Below are positions 1-12,300 of a stretch of 64,000 bases of DNA, one piece after another. Under the pieces are notes generated by a model. It worked only from the letters and a program-made list of their open reading frames with translations, had not been told where the DNA came from and searched no databases. The stretch comes from Damh-18 sp964570795 (GTDB lineage: Bacteria > Patescibacteriota > Minisyncoccia > Phycocordibacterales > UBA918). Each line of letters begins with the position of its first letter. Within the stretch, counting starts at the first letter, position 1. The stretch covers positions 3,861 to 67,860 of the forward strand of contig CAZMYZ010000004.1 of the NCBI GenBank assembly GCA_964570795.1, in the 5' to 3' direction. Both the position numbers and the translations under genes were made by a program.

Positions 1-1
1 A

Positions 2-2440
2 ATCGCCGATGAATGTAACGTCACTATGACGCCGGGTGCAACTTGGTACTTTCCTGACTACAAAATCGAGAGCGGCAAAGAGCCCGATGTTGAACTTCAC
101 GATATGGCGTATGCTGGCGTCGTGTGGCGTGGACTTTCACTTGAAGATACTGCGGTAATGGAGCGTCTCAACTATGAACTCGGTGTCATTAAAATGAAGG
201 GCTACGCAAAGTACTTCCTCGTGGTGGGAGACCTCCTTCGTGAAGCACGCAAGCGCAAAATCCTCACTACCATTCGAGGCTCCGTGGCAGGCTCGCTCAC
301 CACGTATGTACTCGGGATTACCAATGTAAATCCGCTTGAGTACAAACTCCCTTTTGAACGTTTCCTCAATCCTGAACGTCCCTCGGCGCCAGATATCGAC
401 ATGGACTACGCCGACAATAGGCGTGACGAGATTATCGGCTATGCACGCGAAAAGTATGGCGAAGGGAACGTCGCGCAGATTGGTACCTTTGGCACCATGA
501 TGGCGCGTGCTGCGGTGCGTGACGTAGCGCGTGCGCTTGGTCACCCATACGCCATCGGCGACCGTATTGCCAAACTTATCCCTATGGGAAGCCAGGGCTT
601 CCCAATGACTATCGAAAAGGCTATGGAGGTAGAGCCTGACCTCAAGACCCTTTATGCAAAAGACCCCGACACGAAAGAGGTGATTGATTTGGCAAAGCAA
701 ATTGAGGGGCGTGTACGCCAACTCGGTGTCCACGCTGCCGGTGTGGTGATTGCCCCTGCACCACTTACCGAATTTGTACCCGTGCAGCCCGACCCAAAGA
801 CCGGCAAACTCATCACGCAATATGAAATGCATTCCGTAGGTGAAGACGGTGTCGGCCTTCTCAAGTTTGACTTCCTTGGCATCAAAAACCTATCCATACT
901 TGCAGATGCCGTGAAGCGTGTAGAGAAAATTCGTGGTATAGAAGTGGATATTGAAAATATCCCCGTCGACGACACAAAAACCTTTGAGATGCTCGCGCGC
1001 GGTGAGACCATGGGACTATTCCAACTGAACGGAAGTGGTATGACTGCCTTCTTAAAACAACTCCGTCCTTCCACTATTCATGATATCAATGCAATGGTGG
1101 CACTCTATCGCCCCGGACCAATGGAGTCTATCCCGCAATATATCGAGCGCAAACATGATGCACACCTTGTTTCCTATCTTGACCCACGCTTGGAAAAAAT
1201 ACTTGACCGCTCCTATGGCGTTATCACCTATCAAGACGACGTGATGATGATTGCACGCGAACTCGCCGGATACTCGTGGCTCGATGCAGACAAACTGCGT
1301 AAAGCGATGGGAAAAAAGATTCCTGAGGTTATGGAGGCCGAAAAGGATAAACTCCTCAAGGGTTTTGTGGAATACGGAAAATTGAGTGCATCTCTCGCGG
1401 ACAAACTCTGGAAACTCATCGAGCCTTTTGCTGCGTACGGATTCAACAAAGCTCATGCAGCGAGTTATGGTCGCGTGGCGTACCAAACTGCATACATGAA
1501 GGCTAACTACCCTGAAGAATACATGGCTGCCGTGCTCACCGCCGACGCTGGCGATACCGAGAAAATCTCTGAGATTATTGCAGAGTGTGTACGTATGGGT
1601 ATTGAGGTGCTCCCACCCGATATCAATGAAAGTTTTGGCCCATTCTCCGTTGTTCCTGCAAAAAATGGCGTGCCTGCGAAGATTCGTTTCGGGCTCACGA
1701 CTATAAAAAACTTCGGCGAAGGCATTGCTGAGTCCATTATCGAAGAACGCAAAGCACATGGCCTCTACACTTCCCTGCAAGACTTTCTTACTCGCGTCAC
1801 ATCTAGAAATCTCAATAAAAAATCACTTGAGGCACTTATCATGTCGGGCTCCTTCGACCGTTTTGATGAACGTGGTGTACTTCTTCATAACGTAGAAACG
1901 ATGCTTGCGTACCATAAAGAGCATAGTAGTCATAAAGAATCTGCGCAGGAGTCGCTCTTTGGCGCCTTTGGTACCGCAGACATACATGCCCTTGTACTCG
2001 CTCCTGCGGAGCCTGCAGGTAAAAGTGAAAAACTCGTCTGGGAAAAGGAATTGCTTGGTGTATATGTCTCCGGACACCCCCTCGACGCATACAAAGAAGA
2101 ATTGGCAAAACGTCCAAAGATTGGCGCCATCAAAAAGGAGACGCGTAACGGCATACCGGTAGTGACCGCAGGTATGGTGGAAAACGTCCATGAAATACTC
2201 ACGAAAAAGGGTGACAAGATGGGCTTTATTTTAGTCGGCGACGGGAGCGAAACTATCGAACTTGTTGCCTTCCCTGAGACATACAAAACGCACCACGACC
2301 TTTTCGTTGTCGGCTCCTGTGTAGCAGTCTCCGGCAAACTCTCCATGCGAAACGAAGAGCCGACCGTGGTAATCGACCGCATCAAAGCCCTTGGCACTAC
2401 CAGCACACCTTCAACTCAACCAACACCAGGAATCGCCTAA
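2..2440 (+). CDS. dnaE: DNA polymerase III alpha subunit, 5'-truncated by window edge
   Basis: Replicative polymerase catalytic subunit (C family). The frame is open from base 2, before the first ATG at 26, so the N-terminal PHP region lies outside the window. The palm motif PDIDMDY near residue 122 (counted from the ATG) carries the family's metal-binding aspartates, followed by the fingers and helix-hairpin-helix region. The C-terminus has an OB-fold-like segment (TAGMVENVHEILTKKGDKMG) and ends without a long tau-binding extension. The stop is followed at once by palindrome 2482-2506. Family assignment is secure from many conserved blocks such as VALYRPGPM, ITYQDDVM and GFNKAHAASYG. Confidence 0.97.
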   Translation: MADECNVTMTPGATWYFPDYKIESGKEPDVELHDMAYAGVVWRGLSLEDTAVMERLNYELGVIKMKGYAKYFLVVGDLLREARKRKILTTIRGSVAGSLTTYVLGITNVNPLEYKLPFERFLNPERPSAPDIDMDYADNRRDEIIGYAREKYGEGNVAQIGTFGTMMARAAVRDVARALGHPYAIGDRIAKLIPMGSQGFPMTIEKAMEVEPDLKTLYAKDPDTKEVIDLAKQIEGRVRQLGVHAAGVVIAPAPLTEFVPVQPDPKTGKLITQYEMHSVGEDGVGLLKFDFLGIKNLSILADAVKRVEKIRGIEVDIENIPVDDTKTFEMLARGETMGLFQLNGSGMTAFLKQLRPSTIHDINAMVALYRPGPMESIPQYIERKHDAHLVSYLDPRLEKILDRSYGVITYQDDVMMIARELAGYSWLDADKLRKAMGKKIPEVMEAEKDKLLKGFVEYGKLSASLADKLWKLIEPFAAYGFNKAHAASYGRVAYQTAYMKANYPEEYMAAVLTADAGDTEKISEIIAECVRMGIEVLPPDINESFGPFSVVPAKNGVPAKIRFGLTTIKNFGEGIAESIIEERKAHGLYTSLQDFLTRVTSRNLNKKSLEALIMSGSFDRFDERGVLLHNVETMLAYHKEHSSHKESAQESLFGAFGTADIHALVLAPAEPAGKSEKLVWEKELLGVYVSGHPLDAYKEELAKRPKIGAIKKETRNGIPVVTAGMVENVHEILTKKGDKMGFILVGDGSETIELVAFPETYKTHHDLFVVGSCVAVSGKLSMRNEEPTVVIDRIKALGTTSTPSTQPTPGIA

Positions 2441-2481
2441 CACCACCTTCTCATCCCGCCTCAAAAAATCAAGCAGATATC

Positions 2482-2506
2482 ATTGCCGACATCGTAAGTC
2501 GGCAAT
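2482..2506. repeat. GAC-N7-GTC palindrome P1 (5' flank of toxin-antitoxin module)
   Basis: Perfect 9-bp arms (ATTGCCGAC and complement) around loop ATCGTAA, followed by an AT-rich stretch. Identical in sequence and orientation to 3221-3245; the two enclose the toxin-antitoxin genes. It could also terminate dnaE. Confidence 0.8.
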
Positions 2507-2586
2507 AATTATTTCAATTCATCGACTCAGTATACTGAAGCAGTACATGGATGTCATATGTTCTTTCTTTAGGAATTTTGTACAAA

Positions 2587-2615
2587 TTGCACAAAATGGA
2601 AATATGTGATACGCT
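2587..2615 (+). promoter_or_regulatory. promoter of the toxin-antitoxin pair
   Basis: TTGCAC, 17-base spacer ending in TGA (extended -10), TACGCT, then only six bases to the ATG at 2622. Predicts a leaderless or nearly leaderless transcript. Confidence 0.55.
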
Positions 2616-2621
2616 CCATAC

Positions 2622-2867
2622 ATGAATATAATCTCCACCAGCAAGGCACGCACCCTCCTTCCGCAGTTTATTGCGGCACTCAAGGAGCACGACACCGCAT
2701 TTATCATTGGACGCCGAAATAATCCTGAAGCAGTTCTCATAAAGTTCCCCAGTCATTACCGAAACAATATTTCAGACATCACCAATGTAAATGCATATTC
2801 ATCGAGTTTTGATTTTCTCACTGAAGAACCAGAGTTATATTCGCCGGCTGACGTTATTCGTAAGTAA
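2622..2867 (+). CDS. Phd/YefM-like antitoxin
   Basis: 81-aa protein. The first ~45 residues (NIISTSKARTLLPQF, then IIGRRNNPEAVLI) fit the Phd/YefM antitoxin fold: an N-terminal operator-binding segment with a strand that reads as resistance to the partner. The C-terminal part is acidic and probably disordered, as expected of a toxin-neutralising tail. It ends 8 bases before the MazF-like gene, so the two are almost certainly co-transcribed, antitoxin first. Antitoxins of this fold usually autorepress; no operator was identified. The fold call rests on pattern only, so an AbrB-like or unclassified antitoxin remains possible. Confidence 0.65.
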   Translation: MNIISTSKARTLLPQFIAALKEHDTAFIIGRRNNPEAVLIKFPSHYRNNISDITNVNAYSSSFDFLTEEPELYSPADVIRK

Positions 2868-2875
2868 CGGATTAC

Positions 2876-3208
2876 ATGAAACAAAAACGAGTATCCGTTT
2901 CGAAAGGCGAAATTCATTTAATTCCCTTCCCGTTTACCGATATCACAAGCAGCAAACTGCGCCCTTGTGTAGTGATTGGCTGTGACCGTATTGATGCAAT
3001 AGTAGTATTTATAACGAGTATCAAACCCAAAGATACTGAGTATCTTGAAGTACCTGCCTCAAAAGAAAATAGGCTTAAGGTTACTTCATATATTCGCTAT
3101 ACCAAAATCGCCACCCTTGATACCGCAATGTCACTCGGGCACATAGGTACCCTTGAAGCGTCTACATACCAAAAACTTACCAAAGCAATCACGGGTTTTA
3201 TCTCCTAA
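2876..3208 (+). CDS. MazF/PemK-like toxin (endoribonuclease family)
   Basis: 110 aa, the usual MazF/PemK length. The N-terminal signature KGEIHLIPFPFTD followed by KLRPCVVIG matches the first strands of this SH3-like barrel, including the arginine of the RP motif that lies in the RNA-cleaving site of characterised members. A second block, SYIRYTKIATLDTAM, resembles the family's conserved later segment. It follows an antitoxin-like gene by 8 bases, the classic arrangement. The pair is boxed by palindromes 2482-2506 and 3221-3245, so the cassette may have been acquired as a unit. Cleavage specificity cannot be read from the sequence. Confidence 0.75.
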   Translation: MKQKRVSVSKGEIHLIPFPFTDITSSKLRPCVVIGCDRIDAIVVFITSIKPKDTEYLEVPASKENRLKVTSYIRYTKIATLDTAMSLGHIGTLEASTYQKLTKAITGFIS

Positions 3209-3220
3209 AGCACATGCATC

Positions 3221-3245
3221 ATTGCCGACATCGTAAGTCGGCAAT
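3221..3245. repeat. GAC-N7-GTC palindrome P2 (3' flank of toxin-antitoxin module)
   Basis: Same 25 bases, same orientation, as 2482-2506. It begins 12 bases after the toxin stop codon and runs into TTTTCTT, so it could also terminate transcription. Confidence 0.8.
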
Positions 3246-3255
3246 TTTCTTATAC

Positions 3256-3292
3256 ACACAAAACGCGCAACCAAAGGTCGCGCGTTTTGTGT
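3256..3292. terminator. bidirectional rho-independent terminator
   Basis: 13-bp perfect stem (ACACAAAACGCGC and complement) with an 11-base loop and T-rich flanks, between the convergent toxin and giant surface protein genes. Confidence 0.75.
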
Positions 3293-3306
3293 GATTTAAG
3301 ATTTAT

Positions 3307-3329
3307 GTTAGGACATCGGATGTCCTAAC
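3307..3329. repeat. GAC-N7-GTC palindrome P3 (3' flank of giant gene)
   Basis: 8-bp arms GTTAGGAC around ATCGGAT. The inner 21 bases are identical to the element at 12826-12846 on the other side of the 9.4-kb gene. Confidence 0.75.
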
Positions 3330-3353
3330 TTTTGTTATGATCTGTCTTCCCTC

Positions 3354-6300
3354 CTATAATGCACCCCCGCCACCTCCACCACCACCGCCTGATGACTGGT
3401 GATATACCTTTGTCTGTATTGCATCTACCGAAAGTGTATTTGAGGATGTATTACCTACGATCTCAATCGCAAAACTACCGTTCCCAAATTCTGAAGCAGT
3501 CCATGAGCGACCCCAGGTGTCGGCCGGACCTCCAAGGAGGAATACAGCGTCGGTAAGGCCAAGGGTACTTGTGGTTTTGAGTGAAGTAAGGCTCGCACCA
3601 TTATTCCACGAGAGACCTACCGAAATAGTGCCGGCCGCGGTACTGCCCGACGCCTCCACTTTCACCTCGACACCTACAATCGTATTCCCTACCGGTACAT
3701 CGAATCCGAAGGTGTTATACGTGTGGCGTGCACCGTTACCACTTGTGGTTGTATATGCCCCGTTTGAAGTATATGCATTCGTACCACTCGTCCATGCGCC
3801 CTGAGGGCTACCCTGCCCAGCCGGTGCATTAAAGCCCGGCTCAGAGCCTATTGGTGTGCCGCTGTCAGGGTCGATACCGCCGCCACCGCCACTGCCTCCA
3901 CCGCCTCGTACACCATCGCCCGATGGTGGCGCATCACCAATGGCCGCATGTGACCCACCAGCACTACCCCCGCCGCCGCCCTTCATGTGTTGCACACGAG
4001 TAAGTGAACTCGTTTGCGTCATAAGTCCCGAAGTCGCACCCGACATCGTAATATCTGCAGCACTGAGACTGAGGGTAAATCCTTCCGTTACTCGCACATT
4101 ATCTACCGAGCCCACGAGCACGTAATTCTTTGCGGTAGAAGTGGAAGTAAACGATGTACTAAAGGTTACGGTACCTGTTTCTCCGGTAAGTGAAAGTACT
4201 GGCGTGCCACCCACTGCAGTGTCTCCTGCCTCGTACGTGCCATTGCTATTGTTATCGCGATAGAGTGCAAAGCCGGAAAGGTCACTGTCGGTTACACCAT
4301 TTGCTCCCGTAAAGCGAAGGGTGAGTGAAGAGATGGTGCCGTTTTCACCCACCGTACCCATATTGAAGGCATAGAGTGGAATACCCACTTCCGTCGTGGA
4401 AGTGATATTATCACTCACTTGGCCCGCTGTGTGATCGATAAGTGTCGTGAGACCACTGATACTTATCGTCTTATCATCCGCATCATCACTCACCGCATCA
4501 CTCGCACCACCAAGGTACATATTGAGTCCCACCGTTGCAGCATTTACCCCAAGGAATTGGGAGAAGGAAACTCCATCAATCGTGAGTGTTTCTCCCGCTG
4601 CAAAATCATTGGAGACAGGGATGACGAGCGTAGTGCCGTTGTTTTCATAGGAGACAGGGTTTGCTACCTTGCCCGAAGCAGTACCACCAAAGGTAGCAGT
4701 AGTGTCAGTCGTGTCCCACTTCATATTCACCGTGGTAGACGCAATACGAATACGAATATCGTTGGCTGCGGTCACCGGTGCACCACCTATATTGGTGACG
4801 GTCATTGTGCTTGCTGTAGTGGTGGCTTGGGTGTAGTAGAAACCTTGATTCGATGCAGAGGAGAGTGACGCCGATGCTTCCACGACATCCATAGGCGCAA
4901 TGGAGATGGCAACAAGTGATGGATAGTCTCCGTATGCAGTTATAGTGGTAGTAGGAGTATCAGTGGTATTTTCTTGTACTAAGTCAACCGCTTCTTGTTT
5001 TACATAATAATCATCAATACCAAACAAAATAGATTGATCGTCCTGTGCTCCATCTGGAGCATCTCCTGGATTTTTAAAACTCTGTATAACACCCAAAACA
5101 AGATGATTACTTGTAGGAGAGGATACTTGAACACTTTGTGTCGTGTAATTAATATCCCATGAGTCACCCGCGCTATCGGTGTATGGGGTTGTTGCCGACA
5201 CATCCTTGATAAAGGCGACCACAATAGGTGCCCCTTCAGCCGGTGCAACGTCCATCGTCCACCCGAGGTTAAACGACCCTGACCCCTTCGTCCACACACG
5301 AGAACCAACTGCATAACTTGAGTCTAAACCTGTATGAGTATAGTTTTCATGGAGCGTAAATGCATCACCATCAAGCGTGATACTACTGAGTGTCACATAG
5401 CTAGCATCATATGCACTCCAAAACGCTACCACATAGGTAGTACCCACGGGCACAGTAACTGCTTTCGACGCCGATGTAGTAGTAGCATCTACCACTACTG
5501 CACTAATCACACTTGGCTTTGTGGTGCTTCCTGCTGCACCCGACGCAAACGTCCACCTGTTGTTGTTCCCCGAATCCACTGACGAAGTTGCTGTAATATT
5601 ACCCGCAGTCGATGAGCCATTACCATCCTTCACATCCGCATACGAAATATTGTATGCACCACTAATAGCGAGGCCCCAGCGTGTCCCTGAGGTGGTTGAA
5701 CGCATATGTACTTCATTTCCCGAAGTACCGCCAATAGTTGCTGTCGTGAGTGTCGTGGTGGCATTCTTAGGGAATGCAAGGTAGGTATTTGCTGCAGTTG
5801 CTTTGAAGTGCCCAGTAGCCGTAAATGGCGCATTGAAGGTGGTGGTAGCGGAGTTATTGGTTACCTCCACATGCTTGAATGCACTGGTACCCGTCATAGT
5901 ACCCGTAGCACTTTGAAGTCCTGTCCCATTAAATGTCGTGGTACCACTGCCTGCAGTGAAGGTGCCGGCGTTGTTGTAATCACCCGCAATAGAGAGAAGC
6001 GTTGGTGCCACCATAGTCGTACCCGCACCAATACTGAGGTTGCTTGTCGATGCATTGCTACTAAACGTCTTCGTGCTCGCTCCATTGAGCCCCACATGCT
6101 TAAACGCACTCGTACCCGTCATCGTGCCAGCAATAGTCTGTGCGGTAGTACTACTAAATGTAGTAGTACCGCTTCCCGCAGTGAAGGTACCGGCGTTGTT
6201 GTAGTGACCAGTTATCGTGAGGTATGCTGGTGCAACAAATGTTGCACCAGTGTTTACGGTGAAATTACTGGTACTTGCATTACTTACAAACGTCTTTGTT

Positions 6301-9300
6301 CCCGCACCATTGAGCCCAATATGCCCCAAAGAACTCGAGGCAGTGAGGCGACCACTGATATTTTGCGCTGAGGTACTACTAAAGACGGTGGTACTCGTGC
6401 CTGCGGTATAGTACGTACCGGCATTGTTGTCAAAATGCCCCTGAATAGTTGTTGTTGCTCCCGTAATGAGTTGCGATGAAGTAGCAATATGGAGATTCCC
6501 CGTAAGCGTGCTTGTGGCCGCCATGGTAAGTTGCTTCCCTGTCCATATATACAACTCCTGTCCTCCGAGTACTCTAAAGGTATCTGCAGTTGATGATGCA
6601 TTGTATTGAATATCACTATCATCATCGGAATCATAGAAACCAAGGTCTGCGACTGTCGTCGAAGTGCTCGTCGTCGCCCCTTCGTGACTCACAATCACCC
6701 TATTTTGATACAGTGGCAAACTTGCGATATTCGCAGTACTGCTTGAGGACTTTGTAAAGAGTGCAGCACGGGTGGTGGCATCTGCATCCACCCAGAACGA
6801 GAGTCGGGTCGATGTTGCCAAAGACGCTACCGTAAACGACCATACCCCTGAGCCGTTGTTGGTGGTCGAATAGATAGTAGCGGGTGTCGAAGTACCTACC
6901 GCCATCTTAATGGTTTTTGCAGAGGTGATTACCGTTACCCCTTCATCACTATAAAGGGTGCCTGAGATAGTGAGTGATGGCCCAGCCGAGCCGAAAGACC
7001 AGCGATTGTTGTTTCCTGAATCAATAGATGACGTAACAGAAATATCACCCACTGACGATGAACCATTACCATCTTTCACATCAACATACGAAATTGTATA
7101 CGCACCCGAGATAGCAAGACCCCAACGCGCAGTTCCTGTAGTAGTTGCAGCACGAAGGTGTATTTCATTACCTGCTGTACCTTGGATAGTTGCAGTGGTG
7201 AGCGTGGTGGTTGCGTTTCGGGTAAAAGCAATAGAAGCATTTGCATCAGTTGCTTTAAAGTGCCCTGTGGCGGTTAATGGCGCATTGAAGGTGGTGGTGG
7301 CAGTACCTCCCGTTATCTCAAGATTTTTAAATGCGCTTGTACCCGACATGGTGCCCGTAGCAGTTGCACCTGCGGTGAGTGTGGTGGTACCGCTGCCGGC
7401 GGTGAAGGTACCGGCATTATTGTAGTTACCATTAATACCAAGTAGTGTCGGTGCGACCACGGTTGCACCAGTGTTAATAGTGAAGTTGGTGGTGCTTGCG
7501 TTGTTTGCAAGTGTCTTGGTGCCTGAGCCTGTAAAGACGACAGTACCCAGCGAGGAAGTACCAGTGAGAGTACCACTAATGCTTTGTGCGGTGGTACTGC
7601 TAAATGTAGTTGTGCCTGTGCCCGCAGAATAGACACCTGCATTATTATCAAAATGACCGAGTATGGTACTTGTGCCTTGGTTTGCAAGGATTGAGGTAGT
7701 AGCGATATACACACTACCGGTCAAAGTACTGCTTCCCGTGAAGGTGAACTTCTTCCCATCGAATATATACAATTTTTGACCATTGAATACGGTAAACTCC
7801 CCTGTGCTTGAAGTGGCGCTATACTGAATATCAGTGTCGTCACTGTTGTCATAAAACGCGAGGTCGGTAACACTCGTACTCGTACTTGTCGTCGCTCCCT
7901 CATGAGAGACAATCACCCTATCTTTAAATAGTGAAACACCAGTGACTGTGCTCGTGGCTGCGGTGGTTTTTGTAAAGAGAGCAGCGCGGACTGAGGTGGA
8001 TGCATTCACCCACATAGCAATGCGTGCGTTTGCAGTGAGTTGTCCCACGTTGAATGACCATACACCCGACGCATTCGTGCTTGTGGAATAAATAACAGGA
8101 GTGGTAGAGGTGCTGATGGCAATATTGATAGTAGTTGAGGCAGTGTAAGGGGTAATTCCTTCATTAGTGTAGAGAACACCTGAGATAGTGGTGGATGCGG
8201 CACCACCGCCAGTGAATGTCCAACACAATGTGTTGCCACTATTCACGCCGCCGGTAGTCACGGTGATGGTAGTAGGGCACGCACTACTATCTTTTACATC
8301 CACGTATGTAGCGAGTTTCACGGTACCTGGTACATAAAAGGCAAAGCGCGTGCCTGCAGATGATGAACGTAAGTAAATAAGTTGCCCTGCGCCACCAGGA
8401 AGCGACACATTTTGGAAAGTAGATGTGGAGTTTGCCAAAAATTGTGCCGAAGTAGCAGGACTCATGGAGAATGTGTCGGTAGTGCTCGCTGGAGCAGCAA
8501 AAATGACTGACTGCGATGCATCCCCTGCACCACTGGTATTGGTAATAGCGAGATTTTTGAAAGCACTTGCGCCCGTGAGATTACCCGAGAGGGTTTGCTG
8601 GCTGGTGCCATTAAAGGTGGTAGTACCTGAAGTACTTGCTACAAAACGCCCTGAGTTTGAGTAATTTCCCGCAATAGTGAGAAGCGATGGTGCAAGGAGC
8701 GTGGTGCTCGCATTGGTAATAAAGAGATTGGAGGTAGACGCATTGTTCCCCGAAAAAGTGGTAGTACCGTAGCCCTGGAGGACCACATGGCTAAATGCAC
8801 TAGTGCCCGAGGTGGCGCCACTAATAGTGGTAGTGGCAGGGGAAGATTCTATCTTAGCAAAAGTAGTGGTACCAGTTCCCGCGGTAAAGGTGCCGCTATT
8901 GGTATAGTCTCCCGTGATAGAGAGTTGCGCCGGTGCGACCACCGTCGCGCCGGAGTTTATAGTGAAATTCGTCGTCGACGCATTATTAGAAAATGTCTTA
9001 GTGCTTGCACCATTAAAGCCAATAGTACCGAGGGACGACGTGCCGGTGAGGGTACCCGAAATACTCTGTGCCGTAGTGCTGCTAAAGGTAACCAAGGATT
9101 TTGAATACATAGACCATGCTCCTGACGTAGGACAATAATCACCGACTACAGCATATATACCATTACCGTAGGTGATACCATTCCAATAGCAACCAACTGG
9201 CGATACTTTCGGTGACCATGCTATACCGTCAGGAGAAGTCATAACGACTATTTCACCAACATACCTTGGCTGCCCTACTGCCACAAAAATGCCATCATTA

Positions 9301-12300
9301 TACGTAATGTCTGTCCATTCAGTAATATCATCCGCACCAAATTGCTCCGTCCACGTTACACCATCAGGAGAAGTCGCCACTGATCCATACCATCCATCTA
9401 CAGTACTTCGCAATGCCACAAACTTTCCGTTGCCGTAGGTAATAGAATCCCAGTCACAAGTTCCACCACAACTAGCGGATGCCGTACTCTGATCGGTCCA
9501 TGTTGCACCGTCATTAACCGAAGTCATCACTACGCCACCATATCCCACCGCAACAAATCTTCCATTGCCGTACGCTACATCACGCCATGCTTCATTACTT
9601 GGAATCGAGCGCGCGGTCCAATTGATGCCATTTGGCGAAGTCATGACTTGATTACATCCACTACACCATCCCAAGGCAACAAAGGTACCATTACCGTAGG
9701 TAACTGCAGATAAGTCCGCTGTAAGCGCACTCGATTGTGAAGCCCAACTTACACCATTATTTGAAGTCATAACACCTCCACCACTGGACGAAACAGCGAC
9801 AAAGGTACCGTTACCGTAGGCAATGTCATTCCAAGAATCATCAATTGCATTATTTGGAGTCCAATTCACACCATCGGTAGAAACTGCAGCACGAGAAAAG
9901 AGTGTATCGTGGTCACCTATAGCGACAAATCTTCCATTACCATACGCGACAGAATTCCACCAAATATCAGCCAAGCCAGAACCATACGCCCAATGTGCAC
10001 TCACACCATCGTCGTACGTACCATTATTAGTAAAGTTACCTGCAATAGTAAGTTTTTCAGGTGCAATAAGCGTCGCTGCAGTACCGATGGTAAGATTAGT
10101 CGTCGATGCACTATTACGAAATCTTGCAGTTCCTGTGCCTGTTACCGTAATGTTATTGAGAAGACTGGTGCCGGTGAGCGTGCCGCTTGCTATTGCGCTA
10201 TCGCTCATAAATATAGTCCCTGCATTGTGAGTAAAGGTACCACTATTTGAAAAAGTACCGTTAAGCCCAAGTTGTGCCGGCGCGACTACCGTCGCTCCTG
10301 GATTAATAGTGAAGTTGGTAGTACTTGCATTATGTGCAAAAGTCTTTGTACCTGTACCTACAAAAGTCACATTGGTGAGTGTGCTCGTGCTCGTCATCGT
10401 GCCTTGGAGCGTTTGGGCTGAAGTGCTACTCATGAAGAGTTTGGCATCGGCTACCATGATTGTATTTGTTTCACTTGAGTTGTATGCCACCGCGACGAAT
10501 TTTCCATTACCATAGGTGACCCCATCCCAAACATCATTTTTGGGAGTTGTCTGCACCTTCCAAGTAATACCATCTAATGAAGACATGACGCACGCCGATG
10601 CACTACACACATCCGCGGTTGCAACAAATACTCCGTTGCCGTAGGTGACGGAAAACCAATCACTATCAACAGGACTTGTGCGGGTGGTCCACGTGGTACC
10701 GTTTGACGAGGTCATAATACGATTACCACTACCCGTTATCGACACTGCCACAAAGAGGCCGTTGCCGTAGGTAACGGAAAGCCAGTAATTATTTGCTGCT
10801 GAGGTCTGAGTGCTCCATGAAATACCATTGGATGAGGTCATAACACGATTGCCTGCAGTACCGTTACACACCACCCCACTCACACCACACGCCACCGCCA
10901 CAAAGAGGCCGTTGCCGTAGGTGACGGACTCCCATGCATTGTCTGCGGCTGAGGTTTGTGAAGTCCATGTAATACCATCAGGAGATGTCATAACGCGATT
11001 GTTAGTACCTGTATCAGATACCGCCACAAAGAGGCCGTTGCCGTAGGTAACCGACTGCCAATCATTATCGGCAGCAGCATTGCGGGCAGTCCATCCATAC
11101 CCGTCAGAAGAGGTCATGACACGATTACCAGTACCTGATTCCGCGACCGCCACAAAGAGGCCGTTGCCGTAGGTGATAGACTCCCACTCATTACGACCAC
11201 CACTATCCATATGAGTAGTCCAAGTAACTCCATCAAGAGAGGTCATCACACAATACGCTCTGGCAAGAGTACATCCGTCTGATACCGCCACAAAAATACC
11301 ATTACCATATGCAACGGAGCTCCATGTATGAGCTTCATCCGTACTCCCAAGTACCCACACACTTGCACCATTTTCAGTAAAAGTACCATGATTAGTGAAA
11401 TGTCCTTGTATGGTAGTCGTCGCTCCACCCACAAGCCGCGAAGAAGTAGCAATGTGTACATCGCCGGTGAGGGTACTACTCCCCGAGAGTTCCATCACCT
11501 TACCTGTCCATACATGAAGTTCCTGACCGCCGAAGATGGTAAATTCTCCGGTGCTTGAGGTGGCACTATATTGAATATCAGTGTCGTTGCTATTATCGTA
11601 GAAAGCGAGGTTGGCGATGGTGGTCGAGGTACTTGTCGTGGCTTCATGACTCACGATTACTCTGTTTTGATACAGTGGGAGTCCTGAGATATTTGCTGTT
11701 GAAGAAGCAGACTTTGTAAAAATAGCGGCGCGTATTGAGGAAGTTCCACTTACCCATACCAAGAGCGGTGTCGACGTAGAAATACCAGAAATAGAAAACG
11801 ACCAATTACCTGATGGGTCTGTGGTGGTGGAATATACCGTTGCTGGTGTGCTTGTACCCACAGCAAGTTTAATGGTTTTTGTTGAAGTGATAGCAGACAC
11901 ACCTTCATTGGAAAAAAGTGTACCAGAAACAGTAATCGATGGGAGAGGTATAGTATAGGTAATCTTTACCGCGCCAACGGCACCAGCAGCACCAGCACGT
12001 GATGTTGTTGTCGTACGATAACCACCGCTACCACCACCACCATATGTTGACCCAGCAATTCCGGCTGCTCCTGTGGTTCTTCCATTACCGCCAGCACCGC
12101 CACTAGCAGTACCTCCAACACCTCCAGTTACTGCTGTCGTACTCGCATTACCACCGTGACCAGTATCACCTGCACCTCCTCCGCCACCTCCCGAACGAGT
12201 CGCTGCGACCCCTGGCGCACCAATGCCGCCAAAGTAAATAGTTGTCGCAACATCACCCGTTGACGTTGCGCCCGCAGCACCTGCAGGTCCCACAGTCCCT

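Noticed and set aside
137..832. 231-codon minus-strand frame opposite dnaE
   Set aside because: Shadow of a conserved gene; no start signal or recognisable domain.
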